The notes beneath the pieces are model-generated. The model searched no databases and was not told where the DNA came from. It saw only the letters and a list, made by a program, of their open reading frames with translations. Both the position numbers and the translations under genes were made by a program. DNA of 64,000 bases. Origin: Butyrivibrio sp. FCS014 (GTDB lineage: Bacteria; Bacillota; Clostridia; Lachnospirales; Lachnospiraceae). The stretch lies in contig NZ_JAHA01000019.1 of the NCBI RefSeq assembly GCF_000526935.1, positions 372,001-436,000 on the forward strand, written 5' to 3'. Shown one piece after another: positions 25,221 through 33,230 of the stretch; the first letter of the stretch is position 1, and each line of letters begins with the position of its first letter.

Positions 25221-25226
25221 ATTATA
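25221..25226 (-). promoter_or_regulatory. -10 box of the pheA operon
   Basis: TATAAT 23 bp before the pheA start; the -35 is not convincing. The leader is too short for a T-box or attenuator. Confidence 0.5.
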
Positions 25227-25247
25227 ACTAAAAGTTTAGCCCAATTA

Positions 25248-25265
25248 TTGCTTGATAGCAAGCAA
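25248..25265. promoter_or_regulatory. Inverted repeat shared by two divergent promoters
   Basis: TTGCTTG-ATAG-CAAGCAA, 7-bp perfect arms. It covers the -35 box of the plus-strand gene and lies upstream of the pheA -10, so it may be an operator serving both. Confidence 0.4.
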
Positions 25266-25280
25266 AGACACGCATATAAT
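25252..25280 (+). promoter_or_regulatory. Sigma-A promoter of the DUF5050-like gene
   Basis: TTGATA (25252-25257), 17-bp spacer, TATAAT (25275-25280), 19 bp before the start codon. Confidence 0.75.
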
Positions 25281-25299
25281 GGTTAATGGAGGAAAAAAG

Positions 25300-26307
25300 A
25301 TGAACCGAAGATTTATTCTGATTTTTTCTATTTTTATCCTGCTTCTGGCAGGTGGTCTTACCTATTACGCCATCGCAAGACAGATCCCCATGGATGAGTT
25401 AAACCGGGGCAACACTCCCGGCAATCTGCAGAACAGCGGTCTGTTTTTGGAAATGGACGGTAAAGTTTTCTTCTCCAATGCCAATGATTACAATTGTCTC
25501 TATTCCATGAACGTAGACGAGACAAATCCCAAGCGTCTCACCACGATGGGTGCCAAATACATAAACGGTGCAGACGGATATCTTTATTTCTACATGGATT
25601 CCACCAGCAAATCGGATAAAGTCACAGGCCTTGGCGCCGCATCCAATCAGTACGGTATTTACAGATGCAAGACCAACGGCGAGAAGCTCACAAGCCTTCA
25701 CAGAGACTTCTGCGGCGAGGTTCAGCTGTGCGGCAAGTACCTCTATTATCAGGTCAAGACCGACGGAGGAAGCCTTTACAAGATCCGCTGCGACAAGAAG
25801 GATCTGACCAAGGTCGCGGATGAGATGATATCTCCCGTATGCTACAGCAACGGCATCATCTACTACACCGGTGTTACAAACGATCACGATATTCACACAT
25901 TGTTTACCTCCAACGACGGAGGCGCCTCGGTTCTTTCAGGTTATTACTTCTTCCCTGAGGAACAGGACGGATATCTTTATTATCTCAACGGTGAAGCCAA
26001 TTACAGTATATGGCGCACCAACCTGACAACGGGCTCTCAGGAACAGGTCACCACAGACAGAGCGGATTGCTTCTGCGTTGACAGACAGCATATCTACTAC
26101 GCCTTTTCCGATGCCAATGCCCCCGGACTTAGAAGGTGCAGCCTTGATGGTTCCGACACGATCACTCTCTATAACGGAATAGTCAACAGTATCAACCTGA
26201 CTTCCCGTTATGTTTACTTTAAAGTATACGGAAACGACAATCAGCTTTATCACATGCCCCTGGATCTATCCGCGGCGGCAGGACCGTTTTACGTAATATC
26301 CAAGTAA
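25300..26307 (+). CDS. DUF5050-like membrane-anchored beta-propeller protein
   Basis: 335 residues. An N-terminal membrane helix (about 6-22) is either an uncleaved signal or an anchor, and the rest is outside. The body is built of repeating units with YxYF/YYY and a following K-T or R-T-N pattern (GYLYFYMD, KYLYYQVK, GIIYYTGV, GYLYYLNG, HIYYAFSD, RYVYFKVY), the six-fold pattern of DUF5050/propeller proteins common in Clostridia. No catalytic motif. Start ATG at 25300 with GGAGG 8 nt upstream, preferred over the longer frame because the promoter overlaps that extension. It is read towards pyrB with a 32-bp gap, so the two may share a transcript. Function unknown. Confidence 0.75.
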   Translation: MNRRFILIFSIFILLLAGGLTYYAIARQIPMDELNRGNTPGNLQNSGLFLEMDGKVFFSNANDYNCLYSMNVDETNPKRLTTMGAKYINGADGYLYFYMDSTSKSDKVTGLGAASNQYGIYRCKTNGEKLTSLHRDFCGEVQLCGKYLYYQVKTDGGSLYKIRCDKKDLTKVADEMISPVCYSNGIIYYTGVTNDHDIHTLFTSNDGGASVLSGYYFFPEEQDGYLYYLNGEANYSIWRTNLTTGSQEQVTTDRADCFCVDRQHIYYAFSDANAPGLRRCSLDGSDTITLYNGIVNSINLTSRYVYFKVYGNDNQLYHMPLDLSAAAGPFYVISK

Positions 26308-26339
26308 CTTGAGAGAAGAATAAAAGAATGGGAGACGGT

Positions 26340-27260
26340 ATGGAAAAATTAAGGCACATGATGAATCCTCTGGACTTTTCCGTAGAGGAGCTGGAATCAC
26401 TTTTTGACCTGGCAGGTGAGATTGAAAGGGACATGGAGGGATATTCCCACAAATGCGACGGCAAGATCCTTGCAACCTGCTTCTACGAGCCAAGTACCAG
26501 AACAAGGCTCAGTTTCGAAACCGCAATGCTTAGACTTGGCGGTAAATGTATGGGATTTGCGGACGCAAGCAACTCTTCCGCAGCCAAGGGAGAAAGCGTG
26601 GCGGATACCATAAGAGTCATCTCCTGCTTCGCTGATATCTGCGCCATGAGGCATCCCAAGGAAGGCGCTCCCATGGTGGCAGCAAGCAAGTCTTCCATTC
26701 CCGTTATAAATGCCGGAGACGGCGGCCATCAGCATCCTACCCAGACACTCACAGATCTTTTGACCATAAGATCTTTGTACGGCAAACTCAGTAACTTCAC
26801 CATCGGTCTTTGCGGCGACCTTAAATTCGGCAGGACCGTCCACTCTCTCATTAACGCCCTTAGCAGATATGAGGGAATCCGTTTCATCTTTATATCTCCC
26901 AAGGAACTTCGCGTTCCCGACTACATAACCGAGATGCTTCGTCAAAAGGGCATTCCCTATGAAGAGGTGATCAAGCTCGAAGATATCATGCCTCAGCTGG
27001 ATTTCCTGTACATGACAAGAGTACAAAAGGAACGTTTCTTCAACGAGGAAGACTACATCAGACTTCGCAATTTCTACATCCTGGACAAGGAGAAAATGGC
27101 TCTGGCAAAAGAGAATATGTTTATACTCCACCCGCTTCCAAGAGTCAACGAAATCTCCGTGGAACTGGACGATGACCCGAGAGCCGCATACTTCAAGCAG
27201 GTTCAATACGGACTGTACGTGAGAATGGCTCTGATACTGACACTTTTGAATATCAAATAA
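26340..27260 (+). CDS. pyrB: Aspartate carbamoyltransferase catalytic chain
   Basis: Makes N-carbamoyl-aspartate from carbamoyl phosphate and aspartate, the first committed step to UMP. About 306 residues. Motifs: [15 protein letters not shown] (carbamoyl-phosphate loop), the 80s-loop region [25 protein letters not shown] and HPLPRVNEI (aspartate side). ATG at 26340 with GGAG 6 nt upstream is preferred to the ATG at 26328. It is followed after 13 bp by pyrI, so the enzyme should be the allosteric, E. coli-like holoenzyme of catalytic trimers and regulatory dimers. The upstream gap is only 32 bp and holds no visible PyrR leader. Confidence 0.96.
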   Translation: MEKLRHMMNPLDFSVEELESLFDLAGEIERDMEGYSHKCDGKILATCFYEPSTRTRLSFETAMLRLGGKCMGFADASNSSAAKGESVADTIRVISCFADICAMRHPKEGAPMVAASKSSIPVINAGDGGHQHPTQTLTDLLTIRSLYGKLSNFTIGLCGDLKFGRTVHSLINALSRYEGIRFIFISPKELRVPDYITEMLRQKGIPYEEVIKLEDIMPQLDFLYMTRVQKERFFNEEDYIRLRNFYILDKEKMALAKENMFILHPLPRVNEISVELDDDPRAAYFKQVQYGLYVRMALILTLLNIK

Positions 27261-27273
27261 AGGAAGGCATATT

Positions 27274-27711
27274 ATGTTAAATATCGGAAAAATAGAAGAA
27301 GGATTCGTTCTTGATCATATAAAGGCGGGCAAGAGCATGCAGATCTACAGGCACCTTGGCCTTGATAACATGGATTCCACAGTGGCCATCATCAAGAATG
27401 CCAAGAGTAAGGCCATGGGCAAAAAAGACATCTTAAAAGTCGAGTGCGACATCAACTCCCTTGACCTTGATGTTCTGGCTTTCATTGATCACAACATCAC
27501 CGTCAACGTAATAAAGGACGGGGAGATAATTGAAAAGAGATCTCTGGTGCTTCCAAAGGAGATCACCGGCGTCATCAAGTGCCACAACCCCAGATGCATC
27601 TCCTCCATCGAACAGGAGCTTCCCCAGATCTTCTATCTGGCAGATGAGGAAAAAGAGATCTACCGCTGCCGCTACTGCGACGAGAAGTATTCTGAGAGCG
27701 ATATAATGTGA
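27274..27711 (+). CDS. pyrI: Aspartate carbamoyltransferase regulatory chain
   Basis: Regulatory partner of PyrB that binds CTP and ATP. 145 residues: an N-terminal nucleotide-binding domain (about 1-95) and a C-terminal zinc domain with four Cys in CHNPRC and CRYC (about residues 108-137), which contacts the catalytic chain. The usual length is about 150. It is the last gene of the plus-strand island, followed by a bidirectional terminator at 27776-27801. ATG with AAGGA upstream. Confidence 0.96.
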   Translation: MLNIGKIEEGFVLDHIKAGKSMQIYRHLGLDNMDSTVAIIKNAKSKAMGKKDILKVECDINSLDLDVLAFIDHNITVNVIKDGEIIEKRSLVLPKEITGVIKCHNPRCISSIEQELPQIFYLADEEKEIYRCRYCDEKYSESDIM

Positions 27712-27775
27712 CGCCATTTGGCGGCAAGACCGGTCAATTGTCTTGTTGGCGGCGCAAAAGCATAAGCATAAAGTT

Positions 27776-27805
27776 GAGGCAGGGACTGCGGTCCCTGCCT
27801 CTTTT
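27776..27805. terminator. Bidirectional terminator between pyrI and a small minus-strand gene
   Basis: GAGGCAGGGAC/GTCCCTGCCTC, 11-bp stem with loop TGCG, then TTTTGAGTTTACTTTTT on the plus strand. Confidence 0.85.
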
Positions 27806-27816
27806 GAGTTTACTTT

Positions 27817-27987
27817 TTACTTAATATAGCCGTTCTGTCTGTTGTGGATATCGTCGCGGTTCTTCTCCCGGCGCTTCTCTTCTCCACGGAGCATCTCCTG
27901 CATAAAAGGATTGTCGTTGGAGCCCGATACGGAAAGCGGGCGGGTCTCGTTATTGATGTAGATATCTTTTGTTGATTTTCCAAACAT
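27817..27987 (-). CDS. Small hydrophilic protein, unknown
   Basis: 56 residues, starting FGKSTKDIYINNE and ending in a charged Arg/Glu/Lys/Asp tail (GEEKRREKNRDD). No signal or membrane segment, and not recognised. The start is fixed by an excellent SD GGAGG 7 nt before the ATG at 27987; upstream in-frame codons are less likely. A TATAAT lies about 20 bp further up. The strong translation signals and separate terminator suggest that it is a real gene even though it is short. Confidence 0.6.
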   Translation of the reverse strand: MFGKSTKDIYINNETRPLSVSGSNDNPFMQEMLRGEEKRREKNRDDIHNRQNGYIK

Positions 27988-28061
27988 AGTAACACCTCCC
28001 CAGGCATTATATTGTATATATATTATAACATAAATGAGATAGAGAGCGCCATGCTCCCCAG

Positions 28062-28290
28062 GCTCGCGGTTTTGAGTCATGATCCCCGCTACATGGCTAT
28101 TAAATACGGATTGCTCCGCTTACGCTCTCGCAATCCTAAACTCCATTCGCAATCCGCGCTGCCGCGCTACTTGCTCACGGAGTACGAAGTGCTATACATC
28201 ATACTAAAACGGATTGCTCCGCTTACGCTCTCGCAATCCTCAAAACCATTCGCAATTCGCACTACCGTGCTACTTGCTCACGGTTTTGAG
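28062..28290. repeat. Two-and-a-bit copies of a 103-bp-period palindromic repeat
   Basis: Copy 1 is 28106-28187 and copy 2 is 28209-28290; their first 32 bp are identical and the rest differ at scattered positions. A fragment of the end of the unit (CGCGGTTTTGAGTC) precedes copy 1 at about 28064-28077. Each copy holds an inverted repeat GGATTGC/GCAATCC and a second one near CCGTG/CACGG. It fills the 371-bp gap between the small gene and the CAP-domain gene, together with a terminator; no ORF is credible here. It is probably a REP/MITE-like intergenic element. Confidence 0.7.
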
Positions 28291-28302
28291 TCGTAAAAGT
28301 TA

Positions 28303-28344
28303 AAAAAAGCACAGCTCCCTTGCAAGCAAGAGCTGTGCTTTTTT
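28303..28344. terminator. Terminator of the CAP-domain gene
   Basis: AAAAAAGCACAGCTC/GAGCTGTGCTTTTTT, 15-bp stem with a 12-nt loop; T runs on both strands. Confidence 0.88.
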
Positions 28345-28358
28345 AACCTTTACTCGTT

Positions 28359-28916
28359 TTAGTATCCGAACTCCTGAGCCCAGTACCAACTGCCGTCACC
28401 GGTCTGACATACTGCGATGCCTACTGTCTTGTAACCGGCATCCATAATGTTGGCTGCGTGGGTAGGTGAATTCATCCAAGCTGTATAAACACTGTCAGCT
28501 GACTGATACAGCTTAGCCAGGTTCTCACCGTACTGAACGTTACTGTCTACTGTCCAGAATGCAGATCCGTTAGGTCTTGTGTGTGAGAAGACTGTTACAA
28601 TCTCATTCGCACGAACCTGTGCTGCGCTGGTAAGAGCATCGCTCCATGTAAGCGTTGCAAGTCCTCTTGCAGCTCTCTGCTGATTCATGAGGTTAAATAC
28701 AGCAGTGCAGGCGTCAACAGCAGCCTGTGAAGATGCTGCAGTTCCGGCAAGTGCAATGGCCTCATCATCAATCCAGATCTCGCCGGCGCCTTCGTCCAAA
28801 CCTCTGACAGCAGCCTGATCGTCGATTGCAGAATTAGATGCTGCTCCGCAAGCGATCAAAGTGAAGGTCAGAACCCCCGTAAGTACTACCGCTAAAATTC
28901 TTTTTACATTCCTCAT
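28359..28916 (-). CDS. CAP-domain (SCP/YkwD-like) lipoprotein
   Basis: About 185 residues. Lipoprotein signal with lipobox LIAC. A CAP domain fills the C-terminal half: FNLMNQQRAARGL as helix 1, FSHTRPNGSAF with the conserved His, YGENLAK, AWMNSPTHAANIM with the second His, and the end WYWAQEFGY. The His/Glu cavity of CAP proteins is present. In bacteria these are secreted and mostly of unknown role. The ATG at 28916 is chosen for the SD TTAGGAG; a GTG at 28925 is less likely. Monocistronic. Confidence 0.9.
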   Translation of the reverse strand: MRNVKRILAVVLTGVLTFTLIACGAASNSAIDDQAAVRGLDEGAGEIWIDDEAIALAGTAASSQAAVDACTAVFNLMNQQRAARGLATLTWSDALTSAAQVRANEIVTVFSHTRPNGSAFWTVDSNVQYGENLAKLYQSADSVYTAWMNSPTHAANIMDAGYKTVGIAVCQTGDGSWYWAQEFGY

Positions 28917-28979
28917 AATACACACTCCTAAATACTTTTAAACGACAGTTACAAACTATGTACCCGTTTTCTTATATTC

Positions 28980-29008
28980 ATAGTAACTTATGTATTTTCA
29001 CTATTCAA
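28980..29008 (-). promoter_or_regulatory. Promoter of the CAP-domain gene
   Basis: TTGAAT (29003-29008), 17 bp, TACTAT (28980-28985). The remainder of the 241-bp divergent gap to dinB is AT-rich; a -10-like TATAAT for dinB is at 29133-29138 without a clear -35. Confidence 0.5.
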
Positions 29009-29157
29009 CACAACAAGGGCAAAAATTTCTAAAAAAAAAATATTAATTTCACGGAAAAATAATTAGCGTTGAAACTTTATTTTAGAATTATCCCGTCTAA
29101 CCTTGTTTCATCCAAAAAGCAATCATTTAGGTTATAATTAAGTAACGGAGAAAGCCA

Positions 29158-30486
29158 ATGACCAAGCAGGATCTTAAGAAATACGACAAGTTCATATTCC
29201 ATATAGATGTCAATTCAGCCTTTTTGTCCTGGTCCGCCCTTAAAAAGCTAAAAGAGGAGCCGGGGAGCATTGACCTAAGGACCGTACCTTCCGCTGTTGG
29301 CGGCGACGTTCAAAGACGCCACGGCATCATCACCGCCAAGTCCATCCCTGCCAAAAAATACGGTGTCACCACCGGAGAGCCTGTGGTAAAGGCCCTTCAG
29401 AAGTGCCCGAACCTCATTCTTGTGCAGGGAGATTTTGCCACCTACAGAGAATACTCTCATCAGTTCATAGAGCTTCTTGAGCGCTACTCTCCTTCTGTTG
29501 AGCAGGTTTCCATCGATGAGGCCTACCTTGATGTTTCGGGATGCAAAAAAATCTACGGCTACCTTGAAACACCTGATGAGCCGTTTCCTATCTGTCTTGC
29601 CAAAAAGATCAAGGACGAGATAAGAGATACTCTTGGCTTTACTGTAAATGTAGGGATCTCGGACAATAAGCTTCTTGCCAAGATGGCCAGTGACTTTACC
29701 AAACCGGACAGGATACACACTCTTTTCCCTGAGGAAGTTCCAAAGAAAATGTGGCCGCTGCCTATCGGCGATCTATATGGGTGCGGCAAATCCACGGCTT
29801 CAAGGCTCTGCGATATCGGTATCCGGACCATCGGGGATGCGGCCAATGCCGATCCCGAGATGCTCTGCTCCATCCTGGGCGAGAGGAGCGGTGCCTATAT
29901 CTATGCGGCCTCCAACGGCATAGGAAGCAAGGAAGTCTCCATAAGCTACGAGGATGCCAAGAGCTATTCCAATGAGACCACCCTTACCTCTGACATAACA
30001 GCAGACAGCTACGACAAGGAGATCATTCCTGTGCTTAAGAGCCTTGCTGCCAGCGTTTCCAGAAGGCTTAAAAGAGACGGTGTTTTTGGCCGGACTGTGA
30101 CCGTATCAGTAAAGACAGGAAATTTCAAAAGACATTCCGCACAGATGCAGCTGGAAAGCTCGATCGACGATGAAGTAAGGATCTGCAAACATGCAAAGGA
30201 ACTCTCCGACAAACTGCTTCTTGGTGACAGCGGACTCTTTTCCCGGGGAGAGGTGGTAAGGCTTGTGGGAGTCGGGGTTTCAAGGCTTGATGACGGCTCC
30301 TATCAGCAGATCAACCTCTTTGACGATGCCCTTATCCCCGGCCCGGAGAAGCCCGGCGCTGCAAAAGCAGGCTCTTTTGACCAGCCTGCTGCAGATACGG
30401 AGAAACAGCGAAAACTCGATGAGATGACCGCCAAACTGACCGCAGAATTCGGAAAAGACATTATTAAAAAAGGAAGCTCCCTGTGA
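29158..30486 (+). CDS. dinB: Y-family DNA polymerase (DinB/Pol IV type)
   Basis: Translesion DNA polymerase that copies damaged templates. 442 residues. Palm/finger motifs: FHIDVNSAF (D17), then GVTTGEP and VEQVSIDEAYLDVSG (D120, E121). A little-finger domain covers about 245-360. The ending, ELTAEFGKDIIKKGS-like, is standard for the Lachnospiraceae form. A variable linker (about 385-420) includes INLFDD, probably a beta-clamp-binding peptide (Q-x-x-L/I-x-L-F). ATG with GGAG 9 nt upstream. It stands alone; no LexA-type box was recognised upstream. Confidence 0.93.
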   Translation: MTKQDLKKYDKFIFHIDVNSAFLSWSALKKLKEEPGSIDLRTVPSAVGGDVQRRHGIITAKSIPAKKYGVTTGEPVVKALQKCPNLILVQGDFATYREYSHQFIELLERYSPSVEQVSIDEAYLDVSGCKKIYGYLETPDEPFPICLAKKIKDEIRDTLGFTVNVGISDNKLLAKMASDFTKPDRIHTLFPEEVPKKMWPLPIGDLYGCGKSTASRLCDIGIRTIGDAANADPEMLCSILGERSGAYIYAASNGIGSKEVSISYEDAKSYSNETTLTSDITADSYDKEIIPVLKSLAASVSRRLKRDGVFGRTVTVSVKTGNFKRHSAQMQLESSIDDEVRICKHAKELSDKLLLGDSGLFSRGEVVRLVGVGVSRLDDGSYQQINLFDDALIPGPEKPGAAKAGSFDQPAADTEKQRKLDEMTAKLTAEFGKDIIKKGSSL

Positions 30487-30499
30487 TCTGTGAGCTTCC
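30472..30499. terminator. Convergent terminator between dinB and the NSS transporter gene
   Basis: GGAAGCTC/GAGCTTCC 8-bp stem. The minus strand continues with TTTTTT; the plus strand has only TTT. It overlaps the last dinB codons. Confidence 0.75.
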
Positions 30500-30507
30500 T
30501 TTACGGT

Positions 30508-31878
30508 TTACATCTGTATAAATCCAAGTACGTTCAGTATTGCGCTGACAAAGATTATCATAATGAAGATCGGGCAGATAACGCGGATCATGGTGCCGAA
30601 AATGCGGCTCCTTCCGAAGGGATGTCCGTCCTGCTCTACTTCCTCCTTGAGTCTTTCAATTCCCATGAACCTTGAGATAAGAATGCAGGTTGCAAGGGCT
30701 GCAATAGGCATCATCACTGAGTTTGTAAGGAAGTCAAAGAAATCAAGAAATCCCATTCCGAAAATCGTAACCCCTGCAAGCGGGCCGTTGCCCAGGGAAG
30801 AAAGGCTTCCTAAAACGATCATAACAAAGGCCATAAAGAGGGTCGCGTTTCTCCTGCTCCAGCCGAACTCGTCCGCAAAGGTGGACACAGCGCTCTCTGT
30901 AAGTGCAATGGCGCTGGTAACTGCCGCAAAAAGAACCAGGGCAAAGAACAATACGCCTATGACCCTGCCAAATCCCATCTGTGCAAATATCTTCGGCATT
31001 GTGATGAACATCAGTGAGGGACCTGCCTTGAGCATTCCGGGATCTCCGTCGGAAAAAGCAAATACCGCAGGGATGATCATAAGGCTGGCAAGGATGGCAA
31101 TCGCGGTGTCAAAGATTTCAACCTGAACCGTGGAGCTGTCGATGCTCACTTCCTTCTTCATATAAGAGCCGAAGGTGATGAGAATTCCCATGGCGATGGA
31201 CAGGGAATAGAACATCTGCCCCATTGCCGTAACCACCGTCATTATCGAAAAGTCTTTTATATTAGGGATGAAAAGATACGCAACTCCCTTAAGGGCGCCG
31301 GGCCTTGTTACCGAGTAAATGCAGATTATGATGGCCAGCACAACCAGCACAGGCATCATCATCTTGGACACTCTCTCGATACCGTTTTCAACTCCCATGA
31401 ATATTACTCCCAAAGTCAGTGCTGCAAATACAATGAACCACAGCTCTGCTCCGGTTCCGTCGGATATAAAGCTTACAAAAAAGCTGTCGGATGCTATCTC
31501 ATTTATATCTCCCACCAGGTACTCAAAAAGGTACTTGGTCACCCATCCGCCTATTACCGAATAATAAGGAACGATAAGTATGGGAATTATGGCATTTATC
31601 CAGCCTCCTGCAGTCATTAGCTTATTCTTTTTACCAAGTTCGTTAAAGGCGCCCACCGGGCTCTTCTGCGTAGCCCTTCCCACTGCCGTCTCGGCGATGA
31701 TCATGGTGTAGCCGAAGGTCAACGCAAGAATTATATATACCAAAAGGAAGATCCCGCCGCCGTATTTGGCGCAAAGATACGGGAATCTCCATATATTTCC
31801 AAGTCCTACCGATGCTCCGGCAGCTGAAAGCACAAAGCCTATCTTGCCGGAGAAGTTTCCTCTTTTTTTCTGATCCAA
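30508..31878 (-). CDS. Neurotransmitter:sodium symporter (NSS) family transporter
   Basis: Sodium-driven uptake of an amino acid or related compound across the membrane (LeuT/MhsT fold). 456 residues and about 11-12 helices. The N-terminus SAAGASVGLGNIWRFPYLCAKYGGG is the NSS signature lining the Na+ and substrate site, and AETAVGR follows in helix 2. The start is a TTG at 31878 with SD GGAGG 9 nt upstream. It has its own extended -10 promoter and faces dinB tail-to-tail. The substrate cannot be predicted. Confidence 0.92.
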   Translation of the reverse strand: MDQKKRGNFSGKIGFVLSAAGASVGLGNIWRFPYLCAKYGGGIFLLVYIILALTFGYTMIIAETAVGRATQKSPVGAFNELGKKNKLMTAGGWINAIIPILIVPYYSVIGGWVTKYLFEYLVGDINEIASDSFFVSFISDGTGAELWFIVFAALTLGVIFMGVENGIERVSKMMMPVLVVLAIIICIYSVTRPGALKGVAYLFIPNIKDFSIMTVVTAMGQMFYSLSIAMGILITFGSYMKKEVSIDSSTVQVEIFDTAIAILASLMIIPAVFAFSDGDPGMLKAGPSLMFITMPKIFAQMGFGRVIGVLFFALVLFAAVTSAIALTESAVSTFADEFGWSRRNATLFMAFVMIVLGSLSSLGNGPLAGVTIFGMGFLDFFDFLTNSVMMPIAALATCILISRFMGIERLKEEVEQDGHPFGRSRIFGTMIRVICPIFIMIIFVSAILNVLGFIQM

Positions 31879-31911
31879 TTTAATATTCCTCCAAAATCAA
31901 CATCAGCGGAT

Positions 31912-31920
31912 ATTATATCA
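31912..31920 (-). promoter_or_regulatory. Extended -10 promoter of the NSS gene
   Basis: TGA-TATAAT, without a clear -35, just downstream of the preceding terminator. Confidence 0.5.
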
Positions 31921-31931
31921 CAATTCAGGCC

Positions 31932-31970
31932 AAAAAAGAGAACCTTCTCGTCAAAGAAAAGGTTCTCTTT
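31932..31970 (-). terminator. Terminator of the lipoprotein gene at 32004
   Basis: AAAGAGAACCTT/AAGGTTCTCTTT 12-bp stem (31935-31970) followed by T residues. Confidence 0.85.
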
Positions 31971-32003
31971 CATTAGGGCTTATATAATATTTATTTAATT
32001 GTT

Positions 32004-33143
32004 TTACTTTGAAACTACCGCAAAGTCGATGATCTCACAGTCATCGTACTCACCGAACAGGGCTGTCATAACAGAATCGTCCTCTACCTGTCCGTTTTCG
32101 TCTGCTCCTACATCCCTAATATCTGAGTGATGATAGTAAGTAGCTCCTCCATCGGTGTCATATTCTACAGATGCCTCCTCATCAACAACCAGCCAACCGG
32201 GCTCCATTGTGAACTTCTTGATCCAGTGGTTTGATCCTACAAGGAGCATTCCGTCCTTGCTGATGCTAAGGGGATATGCTGTTCCGCCACACTCAACGTA
32301 TCCAACATACTCAGGTGCGCCGTCTGTGTACTTGTAGATCTCTGCATCAATAGCCTGGTGCTGGCCCTCAACTTCAAAAGCTCCGCTGGCTACCAGAAGA
32401 ACATCTTCCGAGCCAATAGTTGCATTTGCATAGGCCTGTCCGTCTCCCAGCTTGTCTACGATCTGTGTGAAGGTATCACATCCTGTGATATCCATGGGCT
32501 GATGCTCTTCCTCATCATCAGGCATGCCGTATGTGGCCTGCTTGGTCTCATCATACATCTGCTCAGCTATCGCCTGGATGTCGAATCCGTCAAGATCCTT
32601 GGCTGAAGTTGAAAGTGAATAGGAAATTCCCACCTCAACGTCATACCAGGTGATAAGATCAACGGTCTCTTCATCTGAAAGGTAGCGGTAACAGTTTCCT
32701 TTCATGTTACCATCTGCCCAGTTTGCAAGTGTTACTTCGTCGTTTACAGTCCACTCATAGTAAAGACCTGAAATGTCGCTGTAATTATCTCCTGTAACCT
32801 GTGCTCTTGCAGTGTAGCTAAGAGAATCAAGATCAAAAGAAGCCTGGACAAGCTCTCCCGGAACAGGAGCATCAGATTCGGAATCACATTTGCTCCATTT
32901 TACGTTTGCTGCTCCCTCGGGCACTTTAAAGAGATTGGGCACTATTGCGCTAGCCTCTTCCTCTGTGATGTCGTGCCAGGGATTTGCCAATCCCACAACT
33001 TCCTGGGGCTGTGATTCCGCTTCCTGTGCTGTCTCGGCTGCAGGTTCTGCCTCAGCCTGTGCAGCTGTATCTGCCTGCTGTCCGCAAGCTACCATGGACA
33101 AAGCCATGATTCCTGCCATTGTCATAACAATAATCCTTTTCAT
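32004..33143 (-). CDS. Secreted lipoprotein, unknown function
   Basis: 379 residues. Lipobox MVAC after a standard signal; then an Ala/Glu/Gln-rich low-complexity linker (about 25-48) typical of surface-exposed lipoproteins. The body opens NPWHDITEEEASAIVP; this opening and the overall acidic composition recur in Clostridial hypothetical lipoproteins, but no enzymatic motif was recognised. SD GAGGAGG. The promoter has the same boxes as the lipoprotein gene at 709-1734. Monocistronic with a good terminator. Confidence 0.78.
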   Translation of the reverse strand: MKRIIVMTMAGIMALSMVACGQQADTAAQAEAEPAAETAQEAESQPQEVVGLANPWHDITEEEASAIVPNLFKVPEGAANVKWSKCDSESDAPVPGELVQASFDLDSLSYTARAQVTGDNYSDISGLYYEWTVNDEVTLANWADGNMKGNCYRYLSDEETVDLITWYDVEVGISYSLSTSAKDLDGFDIQAIAEQMYDETKQATYGMPDDEEEHQPMDITGCDTFTQIVDKLGDGQAYANATIGSEDVLLVASGAFEVEGQHQAIDAEIYKYTDGAPEYVGYVECGGTAYPLSISKDGMLLVGSNHWIKKFTMEPGWLVVDEEASVEYDTDGGATYYHHSDIRDVGADENGQVEDDSVMTALFGEYDDCEIIDFAVVSK

Positions 33144-33185
33144 AATACATTCCTCCTCAAATGGTTTATTTTAACTACCTGTTCT

Positions 33186-33214
33186 TTTATACGACTTACA
33201 AACATTTGTGGCAA
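33186..33214 (-). promoter_or_regulatory. Promoter of the lipoprotein gene at 32004
   Basis: TTGCCA (33209-33214), 17-bp spacer ending TCG, TATAAA (33186-33191). Confidence 0.6.
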
Positions 33215-33230
33215 ATAAATTTTCTATAAA

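Noticed and set aside
25199-25247. T-box or phenylalanine attenuator before pheA
   Set aside because: The leader is only about 20 nt and has no terminator hairpin or leader peptide.
28106-28290. CRISPR-like repeats
   Set aside because: Only two copies about 80 bp long with internal palindromes and no spacer pattern; no cas gene is present.
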